Below, one piece after another: positions 43,289-52,600 of a stretch of DNA of 64,000 bases (the first letter of the stretch is position 1; each line of letters starts with the position of its first letter). The notes below the pieces were generated by a model that saw nothing but the letters and a program-made list of their open reading frames with translations, was not told the DNA's origin and searched no databases. The stretch is from Antrihabitans spumae (lineage in GTDB: Bacteria > Actinomycetota > Actinomycetes > Mycobacteriales > Mycobacteriaceae): assembly GCF_043944905.1 (NCBI RefSeq), contig NZ_JBIMSN010000016.1:1-64000 (forward strand), written 5' to 3'. Position numbers and translations under genes: made by a program.

Positions 43289-43795
43289 GTGATTCACCGC
43301 AAATGCGTTAGTTCCGTCGGTGCTTTGCTCGTCGCGGTGGCCGGTGTCGCCTGCGGTTCCGACGATGCCAATACCCCTGCTGTCGGTCAGCCGTCGTCGC
43401 AGCCGACCACAACGGCACCTGAGCCGTCGGCGGTGCCGACCACCACGCAGGTGCCCGATGTCGCTCCCCCGACGCCGGATCTACTCCAGGATTCGCTGGT
43501 GCGGCTCGTCGATCCGGCGATCCCGGCACAGGACAAAGCGGGGCTGGTCGTCGACGGTCAGACCCGGGTGGAAGCGTTGGCCGCCTTGACGACGGGGCTG
43601 GACAACTACGGGCGAATCACCTTCGTCGTATCCGGTGTCGACGTAGCCGGGACATCGGCAACGGCAAAGGTCGACGTCACGGGCCCGCACGGCACAATTC
43701 CCATCAATATGACCTGGGACAAGGTCGGCGAGGCGTGGCAGCTGTCGGGCGCAAGCACGTGCAATCTGCTTGCGATGGGCAGAGTGCAATGCTGA
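43289..43795 (+). CDS. Putative lipoprotein (LppK-like)
   Basis: A 168-residue exported protein. The N-terminus MIHRKCVSSVGALLVAVAGVACGSDD ends in a lipobox-like GVAC with the lipidation cysteine at about residue 22, then a Pro/Thr-rich linker and a folded domain (about 65-168) with a late CNLLAMGRVQC. Position next to mpa matches lppK (Rv2116). Start GTG 43289; GTG 43283 is equally possible. Confidence 0.72.
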   Translation: MIHRKCVSSVGALLVAVAGVACGSDDANTPAVGQPSSQPTTTAPEPSAVPTTTQVPDVAPPTPDLLQDSLVRLVDPAIPAQDKAGLVVDGQTRVEALAALTTGLDNYGRITFVVSGVDVAGTSATAKVDVTGPHGTIPINMTWDKVGEAWQLSGASTCNLLAMGRVQC

Positions 43796-43856
43796 AACGA
43801 CTGCAACTGTCCGAAATGGTCGGCTTGTTCTTGCTGGTCGATTACCATTACGCGGC

Positions 43857-44399
43857 ATGAAGGAAGGCGACCAGGCGCGCAACTTCGCCTTGCTCGATCA
43901 CACCGGCACACGACGGACCCTGTACTCGTTCCTCACCGACGGACCCCTCGTGCTGTTCTTCTACCCCATCGCGTCGTCGCCGATTTGCTCTGCCGAGGCC
44001 TGCCACTTTCGTGATCTGGCGGCAGAGTTCGCCGCGGTCGGAGCGCGGCGCGTCGGGATAAGTACCGATTCGGTCGACAGGCAGGCGCATTTTGCACAGC
44101 AGCGGTCGTTCGACTTTCCGTTGCTGTCCGACGTCGGCGGTTCGGTTGCCGAACAATTCGGCGCCAAGCGCAGCGCACTGGCAAAACTGAGCCGCACCAG
44201 GCCCGCTGCGTCGTCAGGCCGCCACGCCCGCCATCGCGACGGGTGGCTCACCCGAATAACCACACGCCGCAAGACCTTCGTCATCGACGAGAACGGCACG
44301 GTGTGCAAGATCGTGTCGAACGATCTGCGCGCGAACATTCACGCGGATCAAGCGTTGTGGTACCTGCGTACCGAATACCGCAAACCCCTCCCGTACTAG
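43857..44399 (+). CDS. Peroxiredoxin of the BCP/PrxQ type
   Basis: A 180-residue thioredoxin-fold peroxidase. The active site SSPICSAEACHFRD has the peroxidatic Cys44 and a second Cys49 four residues on, as in atypical two-cysteine BCP proteins; the usual TPGCT is changed to SPICS. Residues about 110-135 carry an arginine-rich insertion (RTRPAASSGRHARHR) unusual for the family. It reduces hydroperoxides using thioredoxin-like donors. ATG 43857. Its TAG stop interleaves with that of trmI (CTAG shared). Confidence 0.85.
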   Translation: MKEGDQARNFALLDHTGTRRTLYSFLTDGPLVLFFYPIASSPICSAEACHFRDLAAEFAAVGARRVGISTDSVDRQAHFAQQRSFDFPLLSDVGGSVAEQFGAKRSALAKLSRTRPAASSGRHARHRDGWLTRITTRRKTFVIDENGTVCKIVSNDLRANIHADQALWYLRTEYRKPLPY

Positions 44400-45238
44400 C
44401 TCGGGCTCTGCCCCTTCGATGCCCTGCGCTGCGGCTTCGGAGTCACCGTTCCCTCCGCCAGTTTGCGTGCGCTCACGAGAAAGGCTGTGTGCCCCTGCAT
44501 TCGGTGCTCGGGACGCACAGCAAGGCCGACGACGTGCCAGCCGCGGACGATCGATTCCCACGAGCGTGGTTCGGTCCAGCATTCCTGCTCGCGCATCGCC
44601 TCGACCACCTTCGACAACTGCGTCACGGTCGCGACGTAGACGATGAGGACACCGCCTGGAACCAGCGCCTTCGCGACGGACGGCAACGCGTCCCACGGGG
44701 AGAGCATGTCGAGCACCGCACGGTCGACCTGCCCGTCGAATTCGGCGACATCGGCGATGGTGAGGTCCCAGTTCTCGGGGCTACCGCCGAAAAAGGTCTC
44801 GACGTTGCGGACCGCGTGCTCGGCGTGGTCGGCGCGAACCTCGTAGGAAATGACGCGGCCCTCGGGCCCGACCGCTCGCAACAACGAACACGTCAATGCA
44901 CCGGAACCCGCACCGGCTTCCAGGACACGCGCGCCGGGGAACACGTCGCCTTCGTGCACGATCTGTGCCGCGTCCTTCGGGTAGATCACCTGCGCACCGC
45001 GCGGCATCGACAGGATGTAGTCGACGAGCAACGGCCGCAGTGCAAGGTAGGGCGTGAAGTTGCTCGACTTGACGACCGTGCCCTCGTCGGAGCCGATCAG
45101 ATCGTCGTGCGCAAGGCCACCGCGATGGGTGTGGAACTCCTTGCCCGCTTCGAGAACGACCGTGTAGTGCCGGCCCTTCGCATCGGTCAGCTGCACTCGA
45201 TCGCCGACCTGAAAGGGTCCGGTAGGTCTTGCCGTCAT
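44396..45238 (-). CDS. trmI: tRNA (adenine-58-N1)-methyltransferase TrmI
   Basis: TrmI makes m1A58 in the T-loop of tRNA with SAM. The 280-residue protein has an N-terminal beta domain (FQVGDRVQLTDAKGRHYTVVLEAG), the SAM-binding motif VLEAGAGSGALTCSLLRAVG (about 104-123) and catalytic-region blocks YEVRADHAEHA and LDMLSPWDAL. M. tuberculosis Rv2118c is the characterised tetrameric homologue in the same place. ATG 45238 has an aggga-type site nearby. Confidence 0.94.
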   Translation of the reverse strand: MTARPTGPFQVGDRVQLTDAKGRHYTVVLEAGKEFHTHRGGLAHDDLIGSDEGTVVKSSNFTPYLALRPLLVDYILSMPRGAQVIYPKDAAQIVHEGDVFPGARVLEAGAGSGALTCSLLRAVGPEGRVISYEVRADHAEHAVRNVETFFGGSPENWDLTIADVAEFDGQVDRAVLDMLSPWDALPSVAKALVPGGVLIVYVATVTQLSKVVEAMREQECWTEPRSWESIVRGWHVVGLAVRPEHRMQGHTAFLVSARKLAEGTVTPKPQRRASKGQSPS

Positions 45239-45325
45239 CGAAATCCGACTCCCTATTGCTGATCCGCTACTGCTGGTCCGCGCGGACTCGACTCATTGTC
45301 GGCCCAGGGGCATACCCTGCCAGGT

Positions 45326-46177
45326 GTGACGACAACAGCACCGCCAGCCCCCGATTCGGCACCTCCGCGCAGGCCTGCGCTGTCGCCGTCGCGTGCTGCC
45401 GATTTCAAGCTGTGCCCGTTGAAGTACCGATTGCGTGCAGTCGATCGAATCCCCGAAGTGCCGACGAGAGCGGCCCTGCGGGGAACTGTCGTGCATGCCG
45501 CGCTGGAATCTCTGTACGGATTACCCGCCGCGGACCGTGTTCCCGACACGGCGACCGCGCTCGTCGATCCTGCGTGGGACCGTCTCGTCGGGGATGCACC
45601 GGAGTTGCGCGAGCTGGTCACCATCGACGAGCGCGGCGAATTTCTCGACGAAGCGCGCGCGTTGATTTCCAGGTACTACCGGCTCGAAGACCCGACTCGA
45701 TTCGAACCTGAATCGTGTGAGCAGCGAGTGGAGGTCGAGCTGGAAGACAGTGTCCTGCTTCGTGGTTTCGTCGACCGCATCGACGTAGCACCGACCGGCG
45801 AGGTTCGGGTCGTCGATTACAAGACGGGCCGCGCACCGGGCGAAAGGCGCGAATCCCACGCGCTGTTCCAGATGAAGTTCTACGCGCTGGTCATTCTGCG
45901 GACCCGTGGGATCGTCCCGACGCAGCTTCGACTGCTGTATCTCGCCGACGACGAAATTCTCACCTACCAGCCCGATCGTGACGAACTGCTGCGGTTCGAA
46001 CGCACGCTGTCCGCACTGTGGAAAGCGATCCTCGAAGCAGGCGCGACCGGAGATTTCCGGCCGAGTCCCAGCAACATGTGCAACTGGTGCGACTACAAGC
46101 CGCTGTGTCCAGCGTTCGGCGGCACTCTCCCCGAGTATCCGGGCTGGCCCGCAACCGTGCCGGACGGCACGAGGTAG
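45326..46177 (+). CDS. RecB-family (PD-(D/E)XK) nuclease with Fe-S-type cysteines
   Basis: A 283-residue stand-alone exonuclease domain of the RecB/AddB/Cas4 group. LSPSRAADFKLCPLKYRLR at the start, LRGFVDRIDVAP and VVDYKTGRAP are the nuclease motifs; CNWCDYKPLCP near the C-terminus together with the N-terminal Cys would bind a 4Fe-4S cluster. TACCCT (45313-45318) precedes GTG 45326 by seven bases, suggesting a leaderless mRNA. It matches the Rv2119 position beside trmI. The DNA substrate is unknown. Confidence 0.9.
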   Translation: MTTTAPPAPDSAPPRRPALSPSRAADFKLCPLKYRLRAVDRIPEVPTRAALRGTVVHAALESLYGLPAADRVPDTATALVDPAWDRLVGDAPELRELVTIDERGEFLDEARALISRYYRLEDPTRFEPESCEQRVEVELEDSVLLRGFVDRIDVAPTGEVRVVDYKTGRAPGERRESHALFQMKFYALVILRTRGIVPTQLRLLYLADDEILTYQPDRDELLRFERTLSALWKAILEAGATGDFRPSPSNMCNWCDYKPLCPAFGGTLPEYPGWPATVPDGTR

Positions 46178-46195
46178 GCCTGCCCGGATCCAGCG

Positions 46196-47047
46196 TCAGA
46201 ACGCTCGACAGGACCGAATGTCGGAGGCAAGAATCGCTTTCGCGCCCAAGTCGGCGAGACGATCCATCACGTCGTTGTGTTCGGTGCGCGGCACCATCGC
46301 GCGCACGGCGACCCACGCTTCGTCCGCGAGCGGCGACACCGTCGGCGACTCGAGGCCGGGCGTGATCTGCACGGCCTCGTCGAGCAAGGTCTTCGGGCAG
46401 TCGTAGTCGAGCATCAGGTACTGCTGCGCGAAGACGACTCCCTGCACACGTGCGACCAATTGGTTGCGTGCGCGGTCCGACCGGTCCGACCCGGCCCGCT
46501 CGATGAGCACTCCCTCCGAGTCGCACAGTGAATCACCGAAAGCGACGAGGTTGTGCTGCCGCAGCGTGCGGCCGGACCCGACAACGTCGGCGATCGCATC
46601 GGCGACACCGAGTTGGATGGATATTTCGACGGCACCGTCGAGCCTGATGACATCGGCTGTCAGTCCGCGCTTCGCGAGATCGGCGCGAACGAGGTTCGGG
46701 TAGGACGTCGCGATGCGGAGGCCGCCGAGGTCGTCGGCACTCCAGTCGCGACCTGCAGGTGCCGCGTAGCGGAATGTGGATCGACCAAAGCCGAGCGGTA
46801 GGCGTTCGTCGACGGTCGCGCCCGAGTCGCGGGCGAGATCGCGGCCGGTGATGCCGAGATCCAGTTCGCCTGACCCGACGTAGATCGCGATGTCTTTCGG
46901 TCGGAGGAAGAAGAACTCGACCTGGTTCGCTTGGTCGAGCACGGTGAGGTCGCGGGAATCGGTGCGGCGGCGGTAGCCGGCTTCGCTGAGAATTTCAGCA
47001 GCAGATTCCGACAGGGCACCTTTGTTGGGGACTGCTACACGCAGCAT
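46196..47047 (-). CDS. hisG: ATP phosphoribosyltransferase HisG (long form)
   Basis: HisG catalyses the first and feedback-controlled step of histidine synthesis, joining ATP and PRPP. The 283-residue long form starts MLRVAVPNKGALSESAAEIL; GSGELDLGITGRD and the P-loop-like ADAIADVVGSGRTLR are catalytic blocks, and the C-terminal third (about 212-283) is the histidine-binding ACT-like domain. ATG 47047 is favoured over GTG 47065. Sixty-five bases separate it from hisE upstream. Confidence 0.95.
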   Translation of the reverse strand: MLRVAVPNKGALSESAAEILSEAGYRRRTDSRDLTVLDQANQVEFFFLRPKDIAIYVGSGELDLGITGRDLARDSGATVDERLPLGFGRSTFRYAAPAGRDWSADDLGGLRIATSYPNLVRADLAKRGLTADVIRLDGAVEISIQLGVADAIADVVGSGRTLRQHNLVAFGDSLCDSEGVLIERAGSDRSDRARNQLVARVQGVVFAQQYLMLDYDCPKTLLDEAVQITPGLESPTVSPLADEAWVAVRAMVPRTEHNDVMDRLADLGAKAILASDIRSCRAF

Positions 47048-47112
47048 GGGTTGAGTCTCTTTCACGGTCTTGGCCTTTCAGGCGGGGCGTGCACGGCGAC
47101 GAGGAGTACCGA

Positions 47113-47376
47113 TCACAGATGTCGGTAGACGTCATCGAGCTTCAGGCCGCGCCCGATCATCAGCACCTGCACCCAGTAGAGCAGCTGCGAGATCTCTTCG
47201 GCGAGGGCTTCGTCGCTCTCGTGCTCAGCCGCGATCCACACTTCGCCAGCCTCTTCGAGAACCTTTTTGCCCTGCGCATGCACGCCGGCGTCCAACGCTG
47301 CGACGGTTCCGGAACCGTCAGGGCGATTGGCGGCACGGTCGGCCAGCTCGGCAAACAGGGATTCGAAGTTCTTCAC
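47113..47376 (-). CDS. hisE: Phosphoribosyl-ATP pyrophosphatase HisE
   Basis: An 87-residue all-helical MazG-like hydrolase, second step of histidine synthesis, here separate from HisI. The metal-binding EEAGEVWIAAEHESDEALAEE and the C-terminal LLYWVQVLMIGRGLKLDDVYRHL are typical. GTG 47376 starts it. The hisE-hisG pair is the actinobacterial arrangement. Confidence 0.95.
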   Translation of the reverse strand: MKNFESLFAELADRAANRPDGSGTVAALDAGVHAQGKKVLEEAGEVWIAAEHESDEALAEEISQLLYWVQVLMIGRGLKLDDVYRHL

Positions 47377-47456
47377 GGAAGGCCATTCTTCCAGCTACGC
47401 CAACGGTGACCGGCCAGTGGGTGCGAACGTGCCCGCACTCGGACGTGGCGAACGCC

Positions 47457-47963
47457 TCAGCCGAGCTCCTGCAACGAGATCTGGAACGACGTGTCGCTGG
47501 CACCGGGGATGTCGCCTGCGACGATCGACACCCACAACCCATCTCGGGTGAAGACGTGAGAGCCGCCGCTCGACGTGGTGTCGTCGAGGGTCCAACCGAG
47601 CCCCGGCAGCCTGCTGTCGTAGAACTCGATGAACTCGTCGGCGGTCGACGTGGTCGTGCCACTCAGCAGAGCGGTGACCGACTCGTCACGGCTCTCGGTT
47701 GTGTTCAGATTTTCCGGGAACGGAAAGTCGTCGGGAAACAGCGACGGAATGCCGTCGGTTGCCGGCTTCGTCGTTGTCGGCGGCGTAGTCGCCGTGTCGG
47801 ACGCGGTCGGCTTGGTCGTCGCGGGCGCCTTCGGTGGCGCGGTTGCCGTCGCCTCGGCGGTGGACGGTTCGGGCGAGGCCTTCGAGCTGTCGTCGCCACC
47901 GCAGGCGACGAGGGCGAAAGCCAACGCAGTTGTGGCCAGCAAGCAGGTGAATCGTCGGGTCAT
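47457..47963 (-). CDS. Putative lipoprotein with Thr/Pro-rich linker
   Basis: A 168-residue product from ATG 47963. The signal sequence ends in LVAC, a good lipobox with Cys at about residue 21; a Thr/Pro/Ala-rich linker (about 30-70) leads to a small folded domain (about 75-168) with FIEFYDSRLPGLGW, a pattern common in uncharacterised actinobacterial lipoproteins. No function can be assigned. Confidence 0.75.
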   Translation of the reverse strand: MTRRFTCLLATTALAFALVACGGDDSSKASPEPSTAEATATAPPKAPATTKPTASDTATTPPTTTKPATDGIPSLFPDDFPFPENLNTTESRDESVTALLSGTTTSTADEFIEFYDSRLPGLGWTLDDTTSSGGSHVFTRDGLWVSIVAGDIPGASDTSFQISLQELG

Positions 47964-48029
47964 CACTAGGTCCCTGTCGTCGACACCGCAGTTCAACGGT
48001 TCGACGATAGCCCCGGCGTTTACGCGCTG

Positions 48030-48683
48030 CTACCCGATGCGCAGATCACCGACGGTCAGCCCGATCAGGCTGTCGCGAAAGACCCGACCGGACGCTTCGG
48101 GAACTGGAATTTCGCAGGGTACGACGATGAGCGAGCACCCAGCAGCTTCCGCGGCGATCGCACCAGTCGGCGAGTCTTCGATCGCAACGCAGTGGGTCGG
48201 GTCGGTACCGAGCAGTTCGGCGCCGCGAAGGTAGAGGTCGGGAGCCGGCTTGCCGTGTGGCACCTCGTCGGCGCACACCGATGCGGCGAAATGCTCGCGG
48301 CCGAGCGTGTCCAGACCGAGCTCGGTGAGCGAGCGTTTGGTGTTGGTCACGAGTGCCATGGGGATTCCCGCGTCGAGAACCATGGCCAATGCCTCCTGCG
48401 CCCCTGGCCGCCACGGGATACCGTCACCGAACAGCTGGACAACGCGCTTGTCGAGCCAGTCGTCGGCATCGGCAAGGGCGTCCGGATGCGGTTCGAGGTC
48501 CAGCGAGTCGAAAATGATCGCGAGAGTGTTGGGTCCCGAGGATCCGATCAGCGCATGTCGCGTCGCCGGTGTCATCGGTCCGCCCAGGTTGAGGGAGAGT
48601 TCGTTTATGGCGACGTCCCACAGCTTCTCCGAATCGAGCAGCGTTCCGTCCATGTCCCACAACACACCGGCTACTTCTGGCAC
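48030..48683 (-). CDS. HAD-family phosphatase (beta-phosphoglucomutase-like)
   Basis: A 217-residue HAD hydrolase. Motif I VLWDMDGTLLDSE at the N-terminus carries the nucleophile Asp, motif II is LVTNTKRS, motif III includes HGKPAPDLY and motif IV AIEDSPTGAIAA. A helical cap lies between about residues 18 and 80. GTG 48683 follows ggggaaag and gives the usual short N-terminus; the open frame upstream is not convincing. It should act on small phosphorylated metabolites. Confidence 0.88.
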   Translation of the reverse strand: MPEVAGVLWDMDGTLLDSEKLWDVAINELSLNLGGPMTPATRHALIGSSGPNTLAIIFDSLDLEPHPDALADADDWLDKRVVQLFGDGIPWRPGAQEALAMVLDAGIPMALVTNTKRSLTELGLDTLGREHFAASVCADEVPHGKPAPDLYLRGAELLGTDPTHCVAIEDSPTGAIAAEAAGCSLIVVPCEIPVPEASGRVFRDSLIGLTVGDLRIG

Positions 48684-49015
48684 GCACTTTCCCCTCTGAT
48701 TCCGACATCTCTGATCCAACGTCGACAGCCATGACGGTAGCCGACCGGACCGCTTCGCCGAGTGGCGCGGGAGGCGAGGACCACACACCTTCCGTCGTCG
48801 TGATGACCATCACCGAACGCCTAAGATTCGACGCCCGAAACGGACGATAGACTCGCTCTCGGGGGTCGGAAGAGACCGTTCGTCAGCAATGTGACACGCG
48901 TCTCGCCTCATCGCAGGGAATATTTGTTGCCGAATATTTGCTGTTCCCACAAACTGAAACAAACAGCAAGTAATTGAAAAGCGAAGCAACCGACAAGCGA
49001 ACGAAAGGACCTTTC
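48684..49015. other. Intergenic region with AT-rich repeats
   Basis: No gene is apparent. The first 200 bases have normal composition. From about 48915 the DNA is unusually AT-rich for this genome and holds two copies of gaatatttg (48918-48926, 48932-48940) and an inverted repeat ttgctgtt / aacagcaa (48938-48945, 48962-48969). These lie 45-100 bases before the secreted-protein gene at 49016 and could be operator or leader structure. Confidence 0.6.
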
Positions 49016-49597
49016 ATGTCGTGGTTACGACATACCGCGGTCGCGCTCGCTGGTGTCGCAAGCGTCGGCTTCACGGGCGCTGCGGCGTCAGTAGTGCTAT
49101 CCGACATGGGCGTCGACATGCCCACCAAATCGATCTTCGACTTCGCCATGCCGAATACGCCGAGGCCAAGTGGCCCGGTAGCCGTCAGTGGCGTCAATGG
49201 AGTGGACGCTGCGCGCACTGTCGCAGTCGATCTCGCAACCGCGACCGAAGTCGCACACCTGCTGCTCGATACAGCAACGCAGGAATCGGTGACCGCACCG
49301 AATCTCGTCACACCGTACAAGCCTGCACTCGAGGCGAAGGTGACCGTCGACGACTATTACCTCGGCGCAGCGGTCTCGCCTGTACGGTCACGCGTGGTCG
49401 GGCTCGATTTCACGACCAATATCCTCGACGTGATCCCGACCTTCGTCCGAGCCTTCTACGATCCCGATCCGAACTCCAAAGGTCCGACCGAGATCCGTAC
49501 CGAACTCGACGGACGTGTCGGTGAAGTCAACGTCGTCGTTTCCGATCCGGATGTCGGCGAACGAGAAGTCACCCTCACCCGCACCGACGCGGTCTGA
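49016..49597 (+). CDS. Exported protein of unknown function
   Basis: A 193-residue product from ATG 49016, which follows gaaagga at a good distance; an upstream in-frame ATG at 48974 has no such site. The N-terminal hydrophobic stretch (HTAVALAGVASVGFTGAAASVVL) looks like a signal peptide or anchor. The rest is polar and beta-rich, with no cysteines and no family I recognise. It converges on metH. Confidence 0.7.
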   Translation: MSWLRHTAVALAGVASVGFTGAAASVVLSDMGVDMPTKSIFDFAMPNTPRPSGPVAVSGVNGVDAARTVAVDLATATEVAHLLLDTATQESVTAPNLVTPYKPALEAKVTVDDYYLGAAVSPVRSRVVGLDFTTNILDVIPTFVRAFYDPDPNSKGPTEIRTELDGRVGEVNVVVSDPDVGEREVTLTRTDAV

Positions 49598-49620
49598 CCC
49601 AGCCGGAGTGCTGCATCACC

Positions 49621-52600
49621 TCAGACGTTGAAGTACTTCGCCTCGGGGTGATGCAGAACGAACGCGTCGGTCGACTGCTCCGGATGCAGCTGCAGCTCTT
49701 CCGACAGCACGACACCGATTCGCTCGGAATCGAGTAGCGCAACCAGCTTCGCCCGATCTTCCAGGTCCGGGCACGCACCGTAGCCGAAGGAGTAACGGGC
49801 GCCGCGGTAGCCGAGCTTGAAGTACTCCGACACATCGGACGGGTCGTCCTCGGCGAGACTGTGACCGCCGAGCACCAATTCCTCACGGACGCGGCGATGC
49901 CAGTACTCGGCGAGAGCTTCGGTCAGCTGTACACCGATGCCGTGTACCTCGAGGTAGTCGCGGTAGGAGTCGGCAGCGAAAAGTTCGTTGGCGAAATCTG
50001 CGATCGGCTGACCCATCGTCACCAATTGGAACGGCAACACGTCGACGGAACCGTCCGCAACGGCCTTCTCCCTCGACCTGACGAAGTCGGCGATACACAG
50101 GAAGCGGTCGCGCTGCTGGCGCGGGAACGTGAAGCGATACCGTTCCGCCGCATCGGGTTCCGGGCTCTCGAGCACGATCACGTCGTCACCCTCGGACACG
50201 GCCGGGAAGTAGCCGTAGACAACCGCGGCATGAGCGAGGATGCCGTCGCTGGTGAGGCGATCGAGCCAGTACCGCAGGCGCGGACGTCCTTCCGACTCGA
50301 CCAGCTCCTCGTACGTCGCGCCTTCGCCTGCCCGCTGACCGCGCAGTCCCCACTGGCCGAGGAACAGAGCACGTTCGTCCAACAGATTCGAATATTCGGA
50401 CAGCGCAACACCTTTGACGATGCGACTCCCCCAGAACGGCGGTGTCGGCACAGGAAGATCTGCCGCGACGTCGGAGCGCTCGGGAACAACGACGGGAACC
50501 TCTGCGGCCTTTCGTTTTTCGGCGATCTTGCGGGAACGCTCGTGCCGCGCTTTACGTTCGGCCGCCTTCTCACGTTCCGCGATCGCTTCGGGGCTGTCCG
50601 GATCGGGTCCACCGCCGCGTTTGCGCGTCATGATGGTGTCCATCAACCGCAGACCTTCGAAAGCGTCACGGGCGTAACTGACTTCGCCGTCGTACACCTC
50701 GGTCAGGTCGTTCTCGACGTAGGACCGTGTGAGCGCCGCGCCACCGAGCATGACGGGGAACTGCCCCGCAACACCCTTGGCGTTCAGTTCGAGCAGGTTC
50801 TCCTTCATCACGACTGTCGACTTCACGAGCAGGCCGGACATACCGATGACGTCGGCCTTCTTGTCGATCGCGGCATCGAGGATCGACGCAATCGGTTGTT
50901 TGATACCGAGGTTGACGACCTCGTAGCCGTTGTTCGACAGGATGATGTCGACCAGGTTCTTACCGATGTCGTGGACGTCGCCCTTGACGGTCGCGATCAC
51001 CATGCGGCCCTTGCCGTCGTCGTCGGTCGCCTCCATGTGAGGTTCCAGATAGGCGACAGCAGCCTTCATCACTTCGGCAGACTGCAGCACGAAAGGCAAC
51101 TGCATCTGACCGGAGCCGAACAGTTCGCCGACCGTCTTCATCCCGGACAGCAACGTCTCGTTGATGATTTCGAGGGGCTTCTTGGTGAGCATCGCCTCGT
51201 CGAGATCGACGTCGAGACCGTTTCGGTCACCGTCGACGATCCGGCGTTCCAGCCGCTCGAACAGCGGCAGCTTGGCCAACTCCTCGGCTCTCGACTCACG
51301 GGCATCGGCCGCCGAGACGCCTTCGAACAGCGCCATCAACGTCTGCAGCGGGTCGTAGTCGTCGCGGCGACGGTCGTAAACGAGGTCGAGTGCGGTCTGC
51401 CGCTGTTCCTCGGGGATCCGCGCCATCGGCAGGATCTTCGACGCATGCACGATCGCGGTGTCGAGACCGGCCTCGATGCACTCGTTCAGGAACACGGAGT
51501 TGAGCACCTGCCGCGCAGCGGGATTGAGGCCGAACGAGATGTTGGAAAGCCCGAGTGTCGTGTGGATCTCCGGATGCAGCCGCTTGATCTCGCGGATGGC
51601 CTCGATCGTCTCGATGCCGTCGCGCCGGACCTCCTCCTGGCCCGTCGAGATCGGGAACGTGAGAGCGTCGATGATGATGTCGCTCTCCGACAATCCCCAG
51701 TTGCCGGTGATGTCCGCGATCAGCCGCTCGGCGATCCGGACCTTCCACTCGGCGGTACGCGCCTGACCCTCTTCGTCGATCGTCAACGCGACGACCGCCG
51801 CACCGTGTTCCTTCACGAGCGACATGATCTGCTGGAAGCGCGAATCGGGTCCGTCGCCGTCCTCGTAGTTGACGGAGTTGACCGCGCAACGCCCGCCGAG
51901 GTGTTCTAGACCAGCCTTCAGCACAGCGGGTTCGGTGGAGTCGAGCATGATCGGCAACGTCGACGCGGTCGCCAATCTGCTTGCGAGAGCAGACATGTCC
52001 GCGGCACCGTCACGGCCAACGTAGTCGACGTTGAGGTCGAGCATGTGCGCGCCGTCGCGCGTCTGATCCTTCGCGATATCGAGGCACTTCTCGTAGTCCT
52101 CGGCAAGCATCGCCTCACGAAAAGCCTTGGAGCCGTTGGAGTTCGTACGTTCGCCGATCATCAGGATGCTGGCATCCTGCTCGAAAGGCACTGCCGTGTA
52201 GAGCGAAGAAACGCCAGGCTCGCTGATGTGCTTACGCGTGCCCCGCTCGACATCGCGCACGGCCGCCGCAACCTGACGAATGTGCTCTGGCGTTGTGCCG
52301 CAACAGCCGCCGACCAACGCCAGACCGTATTCGCGTACGAAACCACTCAGTGCGATTGCCAGCTCTTCCGGTGACAGCGGGTATTCCGCGCCGTTGGCAC
52401 CGAGGACTGGCAGACCTGCGTTCGGCATCACCGACACCGGCAGCTTCGAGTACTTCGAAAGATGGCGGAGGTGCTCGCTCATCTCGTCGGGTCCCGTTGC
52501 GCAGTTGAGCCCGATCAGGTCGACGCCGAGCGGCTCGATAGCCGTCAGCGCGGCGCCGATCTCGCTGCCGACCAGCATGGTTCCGGTTGTTTCCACAGTG

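Noticed and set aside
47377..47456. A tRNA or small RNA gene between hisE and the lipoprotein gene
   Set aside because: No cloverleaf or strong hairpin is visible in this short gap.
49861..51909. A 682-codon rightward open frame opposite metH
   Set aside because: Shadow of MetH, whose conserved motifs run throughout the other strand.
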